Below are positions 24,121 to 35,564 of a DNA stretch of 64,000 nucleotides, one piece after another. Every line of letters starts with the position of its first letter. Position 1 is the first letter of the stretch. The notes beneath the pieces are model-generated. The model saw nothing but the letters and a program-made list of their open reading frames with translations. It ran no database searches and was not told the origin of the DNA. The DNA is from Apteryx mantelli (Eukaryota > Chordata > Aves > Apterygiformes > Apterygidae). The DNA is taken from contig NC_089981.1 of NCBI RefSeq assembly GCF_036417845.1, positions 63,019,268-63,083,267 of the forward strand. Reading direction: 5' to 3'. The position numbers and the translations under genes are program-made.

Positions 24121-25228
24121 GTGAAACTATTGTCCTGCGCCTGCTCCATTAGCTGTGAAACAGCGCCGAAGGGAGCTGACACAGAGTTTTGAATGACCTG
24201 GGTGACCATGAAATCACTTTAGCCTACATGGAAGAAGGGGGATTAGTTTCAAAATCTCCATCAGGCTTTAAAATAAATACTTGACAGAAACATACCTAAA
24301 GTAGCTCTTTGATAATAGCTATTACCCTAGCTCCAATTTCTTCTGTTGCACTAATAACTGGAAGGGGTTTCATATGTTGCCAATGTAATATACTGGCCCA
24401 GAGCTTCATAATATGTTTCATTTCTGAGAATTGTTGTTTTTAGTGTGTGCCAAATATCTTTAAAAAAATTTTTTTTTGTTTGATTCTTGTCACTGTGTCG
24501 TGAATGTGTTTCTCTGAAGCAATTTGTACTGTGTACTTATGTCTGTGGTGGCTACTTGCAAGAGTGCATTTAAAATGGATGATGCTCAAGAAGGCTCCTT
24601 TTCAGAGAAAATGGCTATAACTTTTTCTAAATCTTATATCTACATTGTCTCCCCTCACAAAAATTCTCTCTCCTGAATTTTTCCTCTTCCACTTATGACA
24701 CAACACTTTTTTCTTATAGATAAATGAAGCTTTCTTATTTGCTAAATGATGGTTATTTAAACAAAACCTTCTATTCCTGTTCCCCCTTATCTCAGATGTA
24801 AGGACTGATACAGGCTGTGGTGAAATAAGCAGCTACGCATTTTGTTCTCTACCGCATATATTAACAGTGTCACACAGTGGCGGGCATCCTGGTAGCTGTG
24901 ACAAATCACTTCTCTAGCACAACACTGTGATTATATTAATTATAACTACTGGCAATCTGAAACAAGAGCTTGGGAAAAATCTCTGGTAGCAGCATATCTG
25001 TAGCACTGTCTACTTGTAGCTACAGTGCTTAAGAAGTCCAAACAGTTTTAAAATCTACTTTGATTATTAAGGCATGTAGCATTTGGGGTGGTTGACTTAC
25101 TATGGATTCTTGTTAAATTGTACCATTTAACTTTTCTCAGAAGCAAAAAGCAGGAGGCTACTTTGTACATTTCTTTCACCAAAATTTAGATACCATTTAA
25201 TGAATGTATAAATTTAGTATTTCACAGC
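24121..25228. other. Spacer after SSTR1, nothing recognised
   Basis: AT-rich sequence without a supported gene, RNA or repeat. Confidence 0.5.
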
Positions 25229-25299
25229 GGCCTGATTCAAAGCCCATTGCAATGAGAGTAAAGATTCTTATTCACTTCAATGGACCATGAGTCAGCCCC
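25229..25299. repeat. 71-bp imperfect palindromic repeat
   Basis: GGCCTGATTCAAAGCCCATTG (25229-25249) and CAATGGACCATGAGTCAGCCCC (25278-25299) are inverted copies. The CCTGATTCAAAGCCCATTG...CACTTCAATGG pattern is one I recall as an ancient palindromic repeat of birds, turtles and crocodilians. The palindrome is visible; the family is from memory. Confidence 0.55.
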
Positions 25300-25896
25300 T
25301 TTTAGTTTAAAAATTGCTAATGTGGAAGCTTTTACATCCTTATTAAAATATTTTGTGAAAAGCTTTAAAACAATTGTATGGTTTCTTTTCTTTTACTTTC
25401 ATTGGGCCTCATTAATAAAATATGTGAATAATAATTTTGGTAATGATTTACATGCACATATGGGAAAAAGGACTAAATCTCTTTATAATCTTATTTAACT
25501 TTTCACAGAAACCAAACATCTGTCAAAACAGTCAATACCACACGGTGCTATTTGTAGAGCTTCACTTAAAAATCTCGGTCACAATCTCTTCAAAATGGTA
25601 TCAGTCTCATATTCTTACATTGCCTTTTTTTTCCCAAGCATATGGTAAGGTATTGTTAGCTAAAAACAGAGAGTCAGTCTACTTTTTACTGTTGGATATT
25701 TTTAATATTAGAGACTATGAAGCAAAAGTGAAGAAGCAGTGATTCATACCTGATACTCAGAGTTGATGAAAAGTTGAGCCTGTTTTTGTTGCTGTTTTTT
25801 TTTTTCTCTCATTTGCCTTTAAACAAGGAAGTTACAAGTGCCTGCACACCTACCAGCCTACGCACTTTAATTTCAGTTCTCCCAGGCAGAGCAAAG

Positions 25897-26050
25897 CCAA
25901 GCGGCGCTGGTACTCGGCGGGCGGCTCGGCGGCCGCCGCAGAGGCTGCTGGTGGCACTGTAGGTGGCAGCCTTTCCTCCCTGCACAGCTCCTCACTCACC
26001 CGCAGCCAGCAGCAGCCCTGCGATTACTGGCTAAAACGCTCGGCGTAGCT
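25897..26050. promoter_or_regulatory. Small orphan CpG island between SSTR1 and CLEC14A
   Basis: About 150 bases of CpG-dense sequence (GCGGCGC, CTCGGCGGGCGGCTCGGCGGCCGCCG) in an AT-rich setting. A pyrimidine tract and CCCAG just upstream (25790-25890) could be a splice acceptor, but no exon with a clear frame follows. It could be a promoter or enhancer of either neighbour, or of a non-coding transcript; the sequence cannot decide. Confidence 0.35.
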
Positions 26051-27120
26051 TCAGCGGGAAACAAAATCTACATTACTTATCCTAAACTAACAGTTCTTCC
26101 TGCTATTTTTCACCTGGAGTTTAGCTTGACTTTGGCAGTGGGAGAGTTGATTAGAAACTGTAAATCACTCCTAATTTGCTGAGGAAGGAAAGGTCAGGTT
26201 GTTCGACGTTATTATTCTAAATAGTAGAACATAACTCTCAGAAGAAAGGTTGTCCTCAGAAAATAATGTGTAGTGTACCAGAAGACAAACAGAGCTGTTT
26301 TCAGTATTTTGCAAATTGCAGTTAAAATGTGTTAAGATTCCATATGAAAAGGATTTGGCTTAATGTTTAATTCACTGAAGAAAGAATACAGTGACACTTC
26401 TCAGTGAAATTTTGTGCCTTTATACAGCTATAACATAATTCATCTAAAAAAGGGATAACTATGATTTCTAATCAGTAGTGTGTTGCTATATTTTCCTCAT
26501 CTGTTTAATATCTAAAAAGTAGCATAATTGTATGCACATTGTCATGGGAATTGGCCCTGTGCCACTGACATCCATGCAACTTTTATTGTTCTTTGCTCAG
26601 CCTAAGACCTGTATACAGCAGCATGATAGCTCTTAATAGTATAAAGGGAATGGACTGGATCATTTCCCATGGTACACACAAAAAGAGAATGATTTGCACA
26701 CAGATTTTCCTGGCACCTACGTCAGACACCTCTGCAGTATTTTCCCGATCGAAGGAGGAAAAGTGGGAAATTACTGTTCTTTCTTGCCAGACTTCCCAGG
26801 AAGTATGATTAGATCTAGCACTGCATCAGAGAAGACACATCTCATTACCCTGAGGCGAACTGCTGCATACAGCTAGTGAGCTTCAAGCAGGCTGATTGCA
26901 GAGGCACTATGGATGAAAGGGGTGGTGGTCACATGTACATCCTCTGCCTTTTGAGATGGCCCTTAGAGTGGAGAAAGTCACCTAGTGTGGGGGTTTTTTG
27001 CACATAGTACTTCTTAAAGAACCCATCTGATTTCTTCACAGAAAAGGATACTCACATGTCTAAATATGATGTATACATTTCTAAAATGCCAGTTTTATGA
27101 GGCATCAGAACAGAACAAAA
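26051..27120. other. Spacer, nothing recognised
   Basis: AT-rich non-coding sequence. Short frames at 26593-26876 have no recognisable domain. Confidence 0.5.
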
Positions 27121-27824
27121 GGGCTGCTGGAAAGCAGCTCTGCGGAGAAGGACCTGGGAGTGCTGGTGGACAAGTTAACCATGAGGCAGCAATGTGCCCT
27201 TGTGGCCAAGAAGGCCAATGGTATCCTGGGCTGCATCAGGAAGAGTGTTGCCAGCAGGTCAAGGGAGGTGATTCTCCCCCTCTACTCAGCCCCGGTGAGG
27301 CCACATCTAGAGTAGTGTGTCCAGTTCTGGGCTCCCCAGTACAAGAGGGATGTGGCACTACTGGAGCAAGTCCAGCAAAGGGCTACAAAGATGATGAGGG
27401 GACTGGAGCATCTTTCATATGAGGAAAGGCTGAGAGAGCTTGGCCTGTTTAGCCTGGAGAAGAGAAGGCTGAGAGGAGATCTTATCAATGTGTACAAGTA
27501 TCTGAAGGGAGGGTGTCGAGAGGATGGGACCAGACTCTTTTCAGTGGTGCCGAGCGACAGGACGCGAGGCAACGGGCACAAACTGAAAAACAGACAGTTC
27601 CATCTGAACATGAGGAAAAACTTTTTCACTGTGAGGGTGACAGAGCACTGGAACAGGTTGCCCCGAGAGGTGGTGGAGTCTCCTTCTCTGGAGATATTCA
27701 AAACCCGCCTGGACGTGATCCTGTGCAATGTGCTCTAGGTGACCCTGCTTGAGCAGGGGGGTTGGACTAGATGATCTCCAGAGGTCCCTTCCAACCTCAA
27801 CCATTCTGTGATTCTGTGATTCTG
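27121..27824 (+). mobile_element. CR1 non-LTR retrotransposon, 5'-truncated copy
   Basis: This is the 3' end of a CR1 LINE: the last part of ORF2 (downstream of the reverse transcriptase core), the short 3' UTR with GGTTGGACTAGATGATC and GGTCCCTTCCAACCTC, and a terminal ATTCTGTG octamer repeat (27803-27824), CR1's usual 3' end in place of poly(A). The ORF2 remnant reads through 27097-27738 in one frame with a single TAG at 27313-27315, within the RPHLE...CVQFWAP region; after it the frame continues to a natural-looking stop at 27736-27738. So there is one nonsense change and no frameshift, suggesting a fairly young copy. It lacks the endonuclease and reverse transcriptase domains and is immobile by itself. 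Confidence 0.93.
27313..27738 (+). pseudogene. CR1 ORF2 C-terminal remnant after the nonsense codon
   Basis: Downstream of the in-frame TAG the frame keeps 140 codons of the CR1 ORF2 C-terminus, including [20 protein letters not shown], a [15 protein letters not shown] block and [19 protein letters not shown]. These are standard blocks of the CR1 ORF2 tail. Non-functional as a protein because the catalytic domains are missing. Confidence 0.85.
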
Positions 27825-29238
27825 TTTCTGATTATTTCTGAAAAACTGAAAGTCTGCATTTCAAATGTTTGGTTGCATACTGTATTAACACTGTGACCAT
27901 TTGTCCCTATATTGTATTGTAATAACCAGTTTCCAAAACTCAGCATCCTAATTTTAAATACTAAACTAAATCTTACTGAAATAAAATGACCCACTGATGA
28001 GTAAGTTATGCAAGATTTAACTTTTCTTTGACATTTCTAGAACAGCAATATGGAAATTAGTGTCTTAAAATCTTGCCAAAAAGTCCAAGAAAAAGAAAAA
28101 ACACAAGAAATTAGCCTCCAAAAATCAGCCTGGTGTTCTAGATTCTGTGATTTCAGCCCCTAGAAGCCTTACCTGACTCCAGGGCTCTACAGACAAGAAT
28201 GTGAATCATAATCTCTAGAGAAGAATAAAATATTTCTACTGCATTATGTATTCAGCACTTCCATCTTCTTCAACACAGAGCCTTGTTGCACCAATAACTG
28301 CAGGCTAAGCCACAGGAAGAGAGAGTAATTTATTAATTAAATTTCTCTTTGAGAACAACATTTTTAGATGTTATATTTTTGTAGAAAGAAATAGTCAAGA
28401 AGAATAGGGGAAACAGGAATCATTTCAAAGTATTTCACCAGACACTGTTACAAAACAAGCACAATCTTCACAAGAAAGAAGCTTTTCAATAAAAGCTATC
28501 TATGCCTCCCCCCTGCCATCCCAACCCTGTTTCACCAAAAATCTAAAATCTGTTTTGACAGAGTAGTTACCAGTCATGAAGCAGAGCCAGCAAGATGGTG
28601 TGACCTACCTGAAAAATATAGGCTTTTCGTCTCCAATCTGGACTGAATACATTTCTCATTATATGCTCATCATTTCTGTGATGGGTCGAGTCATCTTCAA
28701 AGCAGTATTAATGTATGGATAGCCAATTCTATTCTCTGTTTGTCTAAAAGCAATCTTTTCTGTATATGTTCTTATACTGTGGAATACATGGGTTACACTG
28801 CAGGGTCCCTCTGTGGGTTACTGAGCTTCCTAACTAGAACAGCTGAGATAAAATTGCCAATATGCATAGCTTATCTGTAGGACAGATAAGAATGACCAGT
28901 CTTACGACGTGGGAATTGTGGATCACCATAATGATTACTGGAATTGGATTGCATTGGCTCAGTTTATATTGTTGATGAAAGTGTTTTCACTGAAAGCATG
29001 GTCCTAAGCAATCATAAAGGACAACATATAGGGAAGCTGTGAGCTTCTGCAAGGGTGCTGCAATGTACTGTACTCGCAATGCTGAATAATGCTGAGTAAC
29101 GTTGGTGCTAACAGACTGTTAAAAGCAAAGAGCCACAAGTTCAACTGATTCACGCAGGACTTGCAGATATTCACATTTACAATGGCAATTGCTGGTCAGC
29201 TGGAAGAGTTCAAAAGGTGGCAAAGTTGTACAAGGCAA

Positions 29239-29284
29239 GTGTGTGTGTATATATATATATGTATATATTTATACACACACACAT
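29239..29284. repeat. (GT)n(AT)n...(AC)n inverted simple repeat
   Basis: GTGTGTGTGTAT is followed by an AT-rich centre and then ATACACACACACAC, so the two ends are complementary and the tract can fold as a hairpin or cruciform. Confidence 0.8.
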
Positions 29285-30426
29285 AAACATATGTATATGC
29301 TCGCGTGTTGTGAAACATATAAGCATTTTATTTGATGCGTTATCCAATATATAAAGTGATGGATTAGAATGTATATTGATTATAAAGGAACATGATTAGT
29401 AAACTTCAGATTCTGGTTGTTAGGCAATTTGGTAGCACTGTTTTACTATCTGGGCAATACTGTCTTTGTTTTGCTTTTGTGCTGCTCTGTTTAGAGGAAA
29501 CTGGAGTGCTAATTCTGCTGTGGAGTTGAGTTTATGGCTGGAGAGGTCAGAACTAGTAGGAGAAGGAGAACTTGAAGAAAAAAAACCCACCACTAATGCT
29601 TGAACAAGAGCTGGGGTGGGTATAACTGGAAATACCCATTTGATTTTCAGAAAGTTTGGTGCTGATATTGAGGAGAGCTGCAAGTGCCCAGTGCTTTGGG
29701 AAATCATTCCCTGCACCTATTACATGGACAAACCACACCTTTCCTCAGCTAGGATAAGGTGAACATCTCCATCTGAAGTCTAAACTGTGAAACTAAGGGT
29801 GACTGTGACTATGATCATTTAATTAATATATTTATTGGTTATAATACACTGTAACTGAATGCAAAAGGTGCAGAATACCAGCTAAAGATTGGGGAGTTTT
29901 TTGGCTCTCTGATTTCTGTTAAATACAGACATAGGTGGATCTTGTCTCATTATCCAGTCAATGGGAGACAAAACATAGATAAAAGAAAAAATTGTAAAGC
30001 ACTGACTTATTGAGCTGAAAATCGATACCAGTATTAGTGACTTTATTTTCCTAGCATTGCAGTATAACTGTTTTGTATATCATTTGGTCACAGAAAGAGA
30101 AAAGACACTTTTGTAAGTTAAACTATCTCCACAATATTGTAAAATGACTTTTCTTTAAGGAGCTTCAGATGTCCCTGTGAAAAACTAGAACATTATTAAA
30201 ACACTTTCCTTATCTTATGCTTTCTACTTTCTTTACCATTTTGCAATCTTTCTATAAACTTGAGTGTCTTCATAAGAAAAGAAGCTTATTTACCCACTGA
30301 AAACTATTGGCTAGTATTGGTAGCTGATTTCAATGATGCTGTGAAGGCCTACATCAGCTAAAGAACTAGTCTATGGTTCATGCCTTGGATTGATACAAAT
30401 TAATTACATAAATTGATCGCAAGACA

Positions 30427-30452
30427 GAATGAATGAATGAATGCATGAATGA
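30427..30452 (+). repeat. (GAAT)n microsatellite
   Basis: Six tetranucleotide units of GAAT with one GCAT interruption. Confidence 0.85.
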
Positions 30453-33400
30453 AAGAAAATTCCATGAGATCAAAGATGATAAATACAGAGAATGGACCAT
30501 GTATTACCCAAGATCCAAAGCAGCTTAAATCATATGCTGGCTCAGCTGTTCTCTGAGCAGCATTACTGTAGTTCCTGTCTTTTTTTTTTTAATATGACTC
30601 ATAGCTGCTGTTTCCTCTTCCTTCCATCCTCCATGGCTTCCACACATCTTGCCTCTTGCCTCCTCAGCTCATCCATTCCTGGGACTTGCAAGGTTGCATT
30701 GCTCCTTACATTATCCACCAGGCACATAGTAGTGGTCTTTCCTCCATCCTTCTGCCTAAGACTTGAAGTGCCAAAGGTCTGGCGGGTGGCAGGAAGGACA
30801 GGACATAATAACTGTGGGAGCACTACCACTCCCCTGCCTGCCACCCCAGCTGCTGCTGCCTACATGTAGCTCACTTGTATGCTTCAAGTCCACAATACAG
30901 AAAAGGGGACAGAAGAGCTGCTTGTAAACAGGTGCCCCCTGCCGCACCACGCACATTCGCCTTCCAATCTCCTGACTCCAGAGCTCTGCAAGGACAGAGG
31001 GGAAAGGCAGGGATGTATATCCAGGAGAGGAAGGAGTGGAAAAACATGAATTTTAAGCTATTTTGAAGCACTGAGAGTGTGGTTACCATTGCTGCCTTTC
31101 TGTGTTTACCTTTCAAGTTGGTTGTGTATCATTAGGGAGCTGTAGGAACGACCACTCTACATCCCTGATGAATGTCTACATCGTTAAGAAATAGAAAATA
31201 TTTCTAGATGGAACTAAGTTGCATGTATCAGTGTATTAGGCTCCATTCAGTAACTGAGCAAAGATAAGGCAGTCTGAAAACACAAAGAAACTTGATTAAA
31301 TGATGGCAAATTAGGCTTCCTGGGGGAAGCACAGAATCCATTCATTTTTATGTCTTCTTTAAGCTATACTTCATTTTAGAAATGAAAAAGGAGAAAAGTT
31401 CTCTCAAGTATTTGAATTTTGCCCTGGCTACTTTTAGATTTCACTTTAATCCCATAACACAATTAAGCAAGGCCTCAGCAGTATAAGTCATTATAAAACA
31501 ATTTGTGGAAAATTAAAGTTTTATTTCTGATTATATGATGAATATAAACCATTAAAAAATTCATCATATGTCCATGAATAAAATGTGCAAGCTGCAGATG
31601 ATGTGCCTCCCAGTCAAACTATCACTGGAGGAATCAAGGGAATAACAATTAGAATTTCTGGCAACAAGACATATTTTTTGGACCACTGTACTAGATGAAA
31701 GGTTTGGACATTCTTACTCTTTGAAAAATCCACCATTTTAATGTGAACTCATAGATTGTTTTGTCCATTATTTCATTAACATTACTACACTGAATTCCCT
31801 ACTGAAGAGCCAAGCTCTACAATGCTAGGTAGTACCCCAGGAAATTTATAGTTTACACAGGCCATCTAACATGACCCATAAGAGAATTAAATGCACTAAA
31901 CTATTTAAAATTTTCCATAGAGATGTAGCCATTATAAAACTCACAGACACAATGTGATTTATATGCTTTTAATATGGGATGAAACAAAGTTTTTCCTGTA
32001 CACTTCAGGAGTAATATAATTTCTTTAAAAACAGTCAAAGGACATGTATGTAACATGAGGGAACAGGTGAAGATTTGTCTTCCTCCCTTCTATATTTTGG
32101 AAAAATATTTACATTTGATTGTCTATTTTACATGTGGTGTTACACAAGAATTAAAAGAAAGTTGCACCCAATTTCATTTTCCGACACTTTTCTTATGCCA
32201 GCCCTTGTTATGACTATCTGTACTCATTACGCCCTTAGCCTCCTCCCACAGATGTAAAGAGTGAACCCTACACCGAATCTGCCTTGCAAGCAATCAACCT
32301 ATGGCCATGATATGAGCCAACGGTCCATGTTGCAATTCAGTTATCTATTGGTTTTGCTATTTAAGAAAACTACAGTTTAAATTGAAAGTGGAAGTCAAAA
32401 ATTATTTATCCTTTCTCCCACACCATCCATTTCTTGGTCTGAACTGCTAGAGAAGAGGAAGACAAATCCATGCTGTGCCCAGCTCATGCATTTCAAACCC
32501 ACTCAGGTTCCAGTTAAATCCAAATGCTACCAGCCTTGTATTCTATTGAAGAGAGACGGCAAAAGGAAGGTGAAGAAACCCAAACAGACAAACAGGAATC
32601 TTTAGTAGTAAAAATAATAGAAGCTATGCTAAAATTATGGCCATTTAGTCATCACTTGAAGAGACACAAAATAAGCTTGCTTTTAAAAAAACAACTTGCA
32701 TAGCTGGAGACTTAGAGTTGAATTTCTCTGATTTAATTTTAGATGTCTGCTTTCCAGGCATTTAAATCCAAGCTAGCCTCCCTATGCTTTCATGACAGTC
32801 AGTGTAGAGAAATGGCACTTTTGGGGTGCAATTCATCTGCCCTGCTTTGAGTGTCTACTCTAAGATGAGATTAATTGCTACCTGCAAGTACATATTTCTC
32901 TCCACACACTGTCAGGGAGTCTAGATGAGTAGAAGAGCTCAGTTAGAGATGTCTACACCTGGTGAGATGATCCCATCCTTAGATGCAAAATGATCTGGTT
33001 TCAACTAAGTCAATTTATAAACCAGGAAAAACATAATAGAATTCTTGTATGACTATTTAGAAAATGACTATTTCTAAATGACTGTTTAGAAAAGTGTCTA
33101 AACAGAAGTTCTACCACTTAATCCTGAATCTGGAGTGTGAGAAAAAGAACTCTGAAATCAATATGTGGTTTCACAGGAAGCCAGTGCAAAGAGTGAAATG
33201 AAAATAGTAAGACGAGACAGGTGAATGGCTACAAAGGCATGAACTCACACATTTTAAATAACTGCATAGTCAAATCCTGCGAGATGCTAAAAACATGCAA
33301 TTCAAAAGTAGTCAGTTATGGGCACTTAACTCAGGACTTAGCTGTGTGTTTGGTAAGACTCCTGAAACAAAGAATGAGAGTATTTCTAGAACTTAGAAAA

Positions 33401-34764
33401 ACATACTTAAACAGTTGTACAGTCCCATCAAGAGTTCCATTATCTGACATGTGAGAAACACAAAACTTAGAAATAGTAACTTAGGGAGGCTCTCATTTGC
33501 CTTACTTTTACACAGCTGCTATTTGCTTATAGAGTCCATTGTAAAAGAATGGAGTGACAGAAGTCACACATGCACTGCCCCTTAGAACTAATTACTTACA
33601 GTAATGACAACAGGGTGATAGCAGGCACCGATGATGACTAGAGGCACTATGACTTAGGCATTTTCCAAATCTGTGCACATCTGAATGTAGAATCAAGCCT
33701 CTTACTGAAGCTGGAAAATGCTTGTCTTCTCAAATATAACTGTCAGATAAAAAAATTGGAAAAGTTTGCAAAATATGGGACAGCTTTGTAATGACTAGTA
33801 TTCTGATCCTAGCTGGATTTAATTTCTGTCATAATAAAATTGTCTTTATGGCTACAGACAGCCTGATGGCTCACGAAGTCTGGGATCTCCTTAAAAAAAG
33901 CAAAAGACTGTTTCCCAGATGCCAACAGCCTATGATGATTAGACAGAGAGAGAAAAAAAAAACCCAAACCAAAAAACTTATGCTAAACTTTATCCTTAGC
34001 AGCTGTTTATATCAGATTAATCTCCACGTCCACACTTGCAAGAAAAATAGCTAATAATATCCTTTGTTGTTTTAAACTGAATTCTCCAAACTCAAAAAGG
34101 AAGTGATAAAATGAAAACAGTAGTCAAAAGGTCAGCTCTAAAGAGAGAAAAACAAAAAAAGCGTCTTAGAAAAAGACATTTCAGAGCTTAAAGTTCTTTT
34201 TAAGGAAGAAATACTTCCCTTACCTCCCTGCTCCCCAAAAGGTGGAATCTCTTCAATGAGATCCAGTTAGCTGTGTCTCACTGCACTCAGAAAACCTTGA
34301 ATCAATATTTGGCATTACCACTTTAATTGAAAATCAACACCATAATAAGTGAACATCAGCACTCTGAACTGCAAAGCAAGCAAGTTGTTTGGTCAGGATG
34401 AAAGTTGATTTATGGAAATTCCAAAGGAAAATCACCATGGAAGAGTTTGCCTCATTTAGAAAGAGGCACAAAGGGTGAATCATCCTTTCCTTACTCCCAA
34501 AGAACTACATGCAAAACAATATATCTCACTCAAGAGAGTGGGATTTGTATGATGTTTTTGGACCCATGTTAACTCTTCTCACAGCGTGGGAAGTTTGTTA
34601 GCACCTGGTCTGATTGTAATGGATACAGATATTTGCACGCAGAAACTAAGTTTTGCACCAACATAGCTTAGGAGGAAAACGTCAAATGAAAATTTTGTTG
34701 TTCTACTATGATAAAAATGTGTGAAGTAACAAACTGAGCAGTGATTTAGGTTTTTAAATCATCC

Positions 34765-34770
34765 TTTATT
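34765..34770 (-). other. Candidate poly(A) signal for CLEC14A
   Basis: TTTATT on the + strand reads AATAAA on the - strand, about 795 bases 3' of the CLEC14A stop codon. No better signal was noted closer to the gene, but the whole 3' region is AT-rich, so chance occurrence is possible. Confidence 0.4.
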
Positions 34771-35564
34771 CTTTACATCAGCTGAAGTATAAAACCGACT
34801 CCCCATTAACCTCCCACTCCCTTAGCAATTTAATGACCTTCTAAGTACAGAAACGCTCTTCATTTATAAGATTGTTGGTCTGAAAGAGTATGGGTTACAG
34901 TTCCCTCCAAAATTATAGCAGTTCACATCTCCAAATGTTCCAGCAATTACGAAAGAAATGAGAGCCTCCAAGTACCACTCGGGCAAGGAATGACTTCTAA
35001 ATTATAAGGCGCGAGTGGCCAAAATGTTGCTCTTTACAGTTGCTTCAAGTAAGGCACCCGAAAAACAGCTTTTCAGAGAGGATAAGCACCCACAACTGTA
35101 GCAGCTGCAGATAATCATTAATTCTGTAGGTCAGGACTCTTCATCTATATCTTACTTCTGTCAGCTCCTGAATAACTGCTTTTCGGACTGCCAAAAACTC
35201 TTGATGGAGCGAACACCTGAAGTCCCTGAAAAGCAGGTGGCTTACAGAAATGCCCCACGACATGTCCCTACGTCTGACAATTTCCGCCGTAATGCCGAAA
35301 GCGCTTGTAGAGGCGTTTCACCCCAGGGCAAGTCCTGCTCCGCAGAAATCCCCCGACGCCTTTTCCTCTTCCTCGGGTGCCCCGCGGCCGCGGAGGGGGC
35401 TCCAGGCAGCGGCCCGGGGAGGGAGCGCAGCGGCGCCGGGGGCCGCTCGCCCGGCGCGGCGTGAGAGCTGCCGCGGCGGAGCCCCCCGAGGGCGGGAGCG
35501 GCCCCCGAGGGGTGACCCCGCGGGCCGGGGGCCGCCGCCCCCGCGGGCCGCCGCGCCGGGAGGG
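34771..35564 (-). other. Probable CLEC14A 3' untranslated region
   Basis: This stretch follows the CLEC14A stop on the - strand. It is GC-rich next to the gene (35370-35564) and AT-rich beyond. It contains no separate supported gene. Its end is inferred from the candidate AATAAA signal. Confidence 0.4.

Larger units (their letters stand above)
27825..34764. other. Spacer between the CR1 copy and CLEC14A
   Basis: Seven kilobases of mostly AT-rich sequence with no supported gene. It holds an AT/GT hairpin (29239-29284), a (GAAT)n repeat (30427-30452), and a somewhat GC-richer patch at about 30600-31040 with frames on both strands and no recognisable domain. Confidence 0.55.

Noticed and set aside
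27066-27804. Other frames over the CR1 copy
   Set aside because: Shadows of the CR1 ORF2 remnant.
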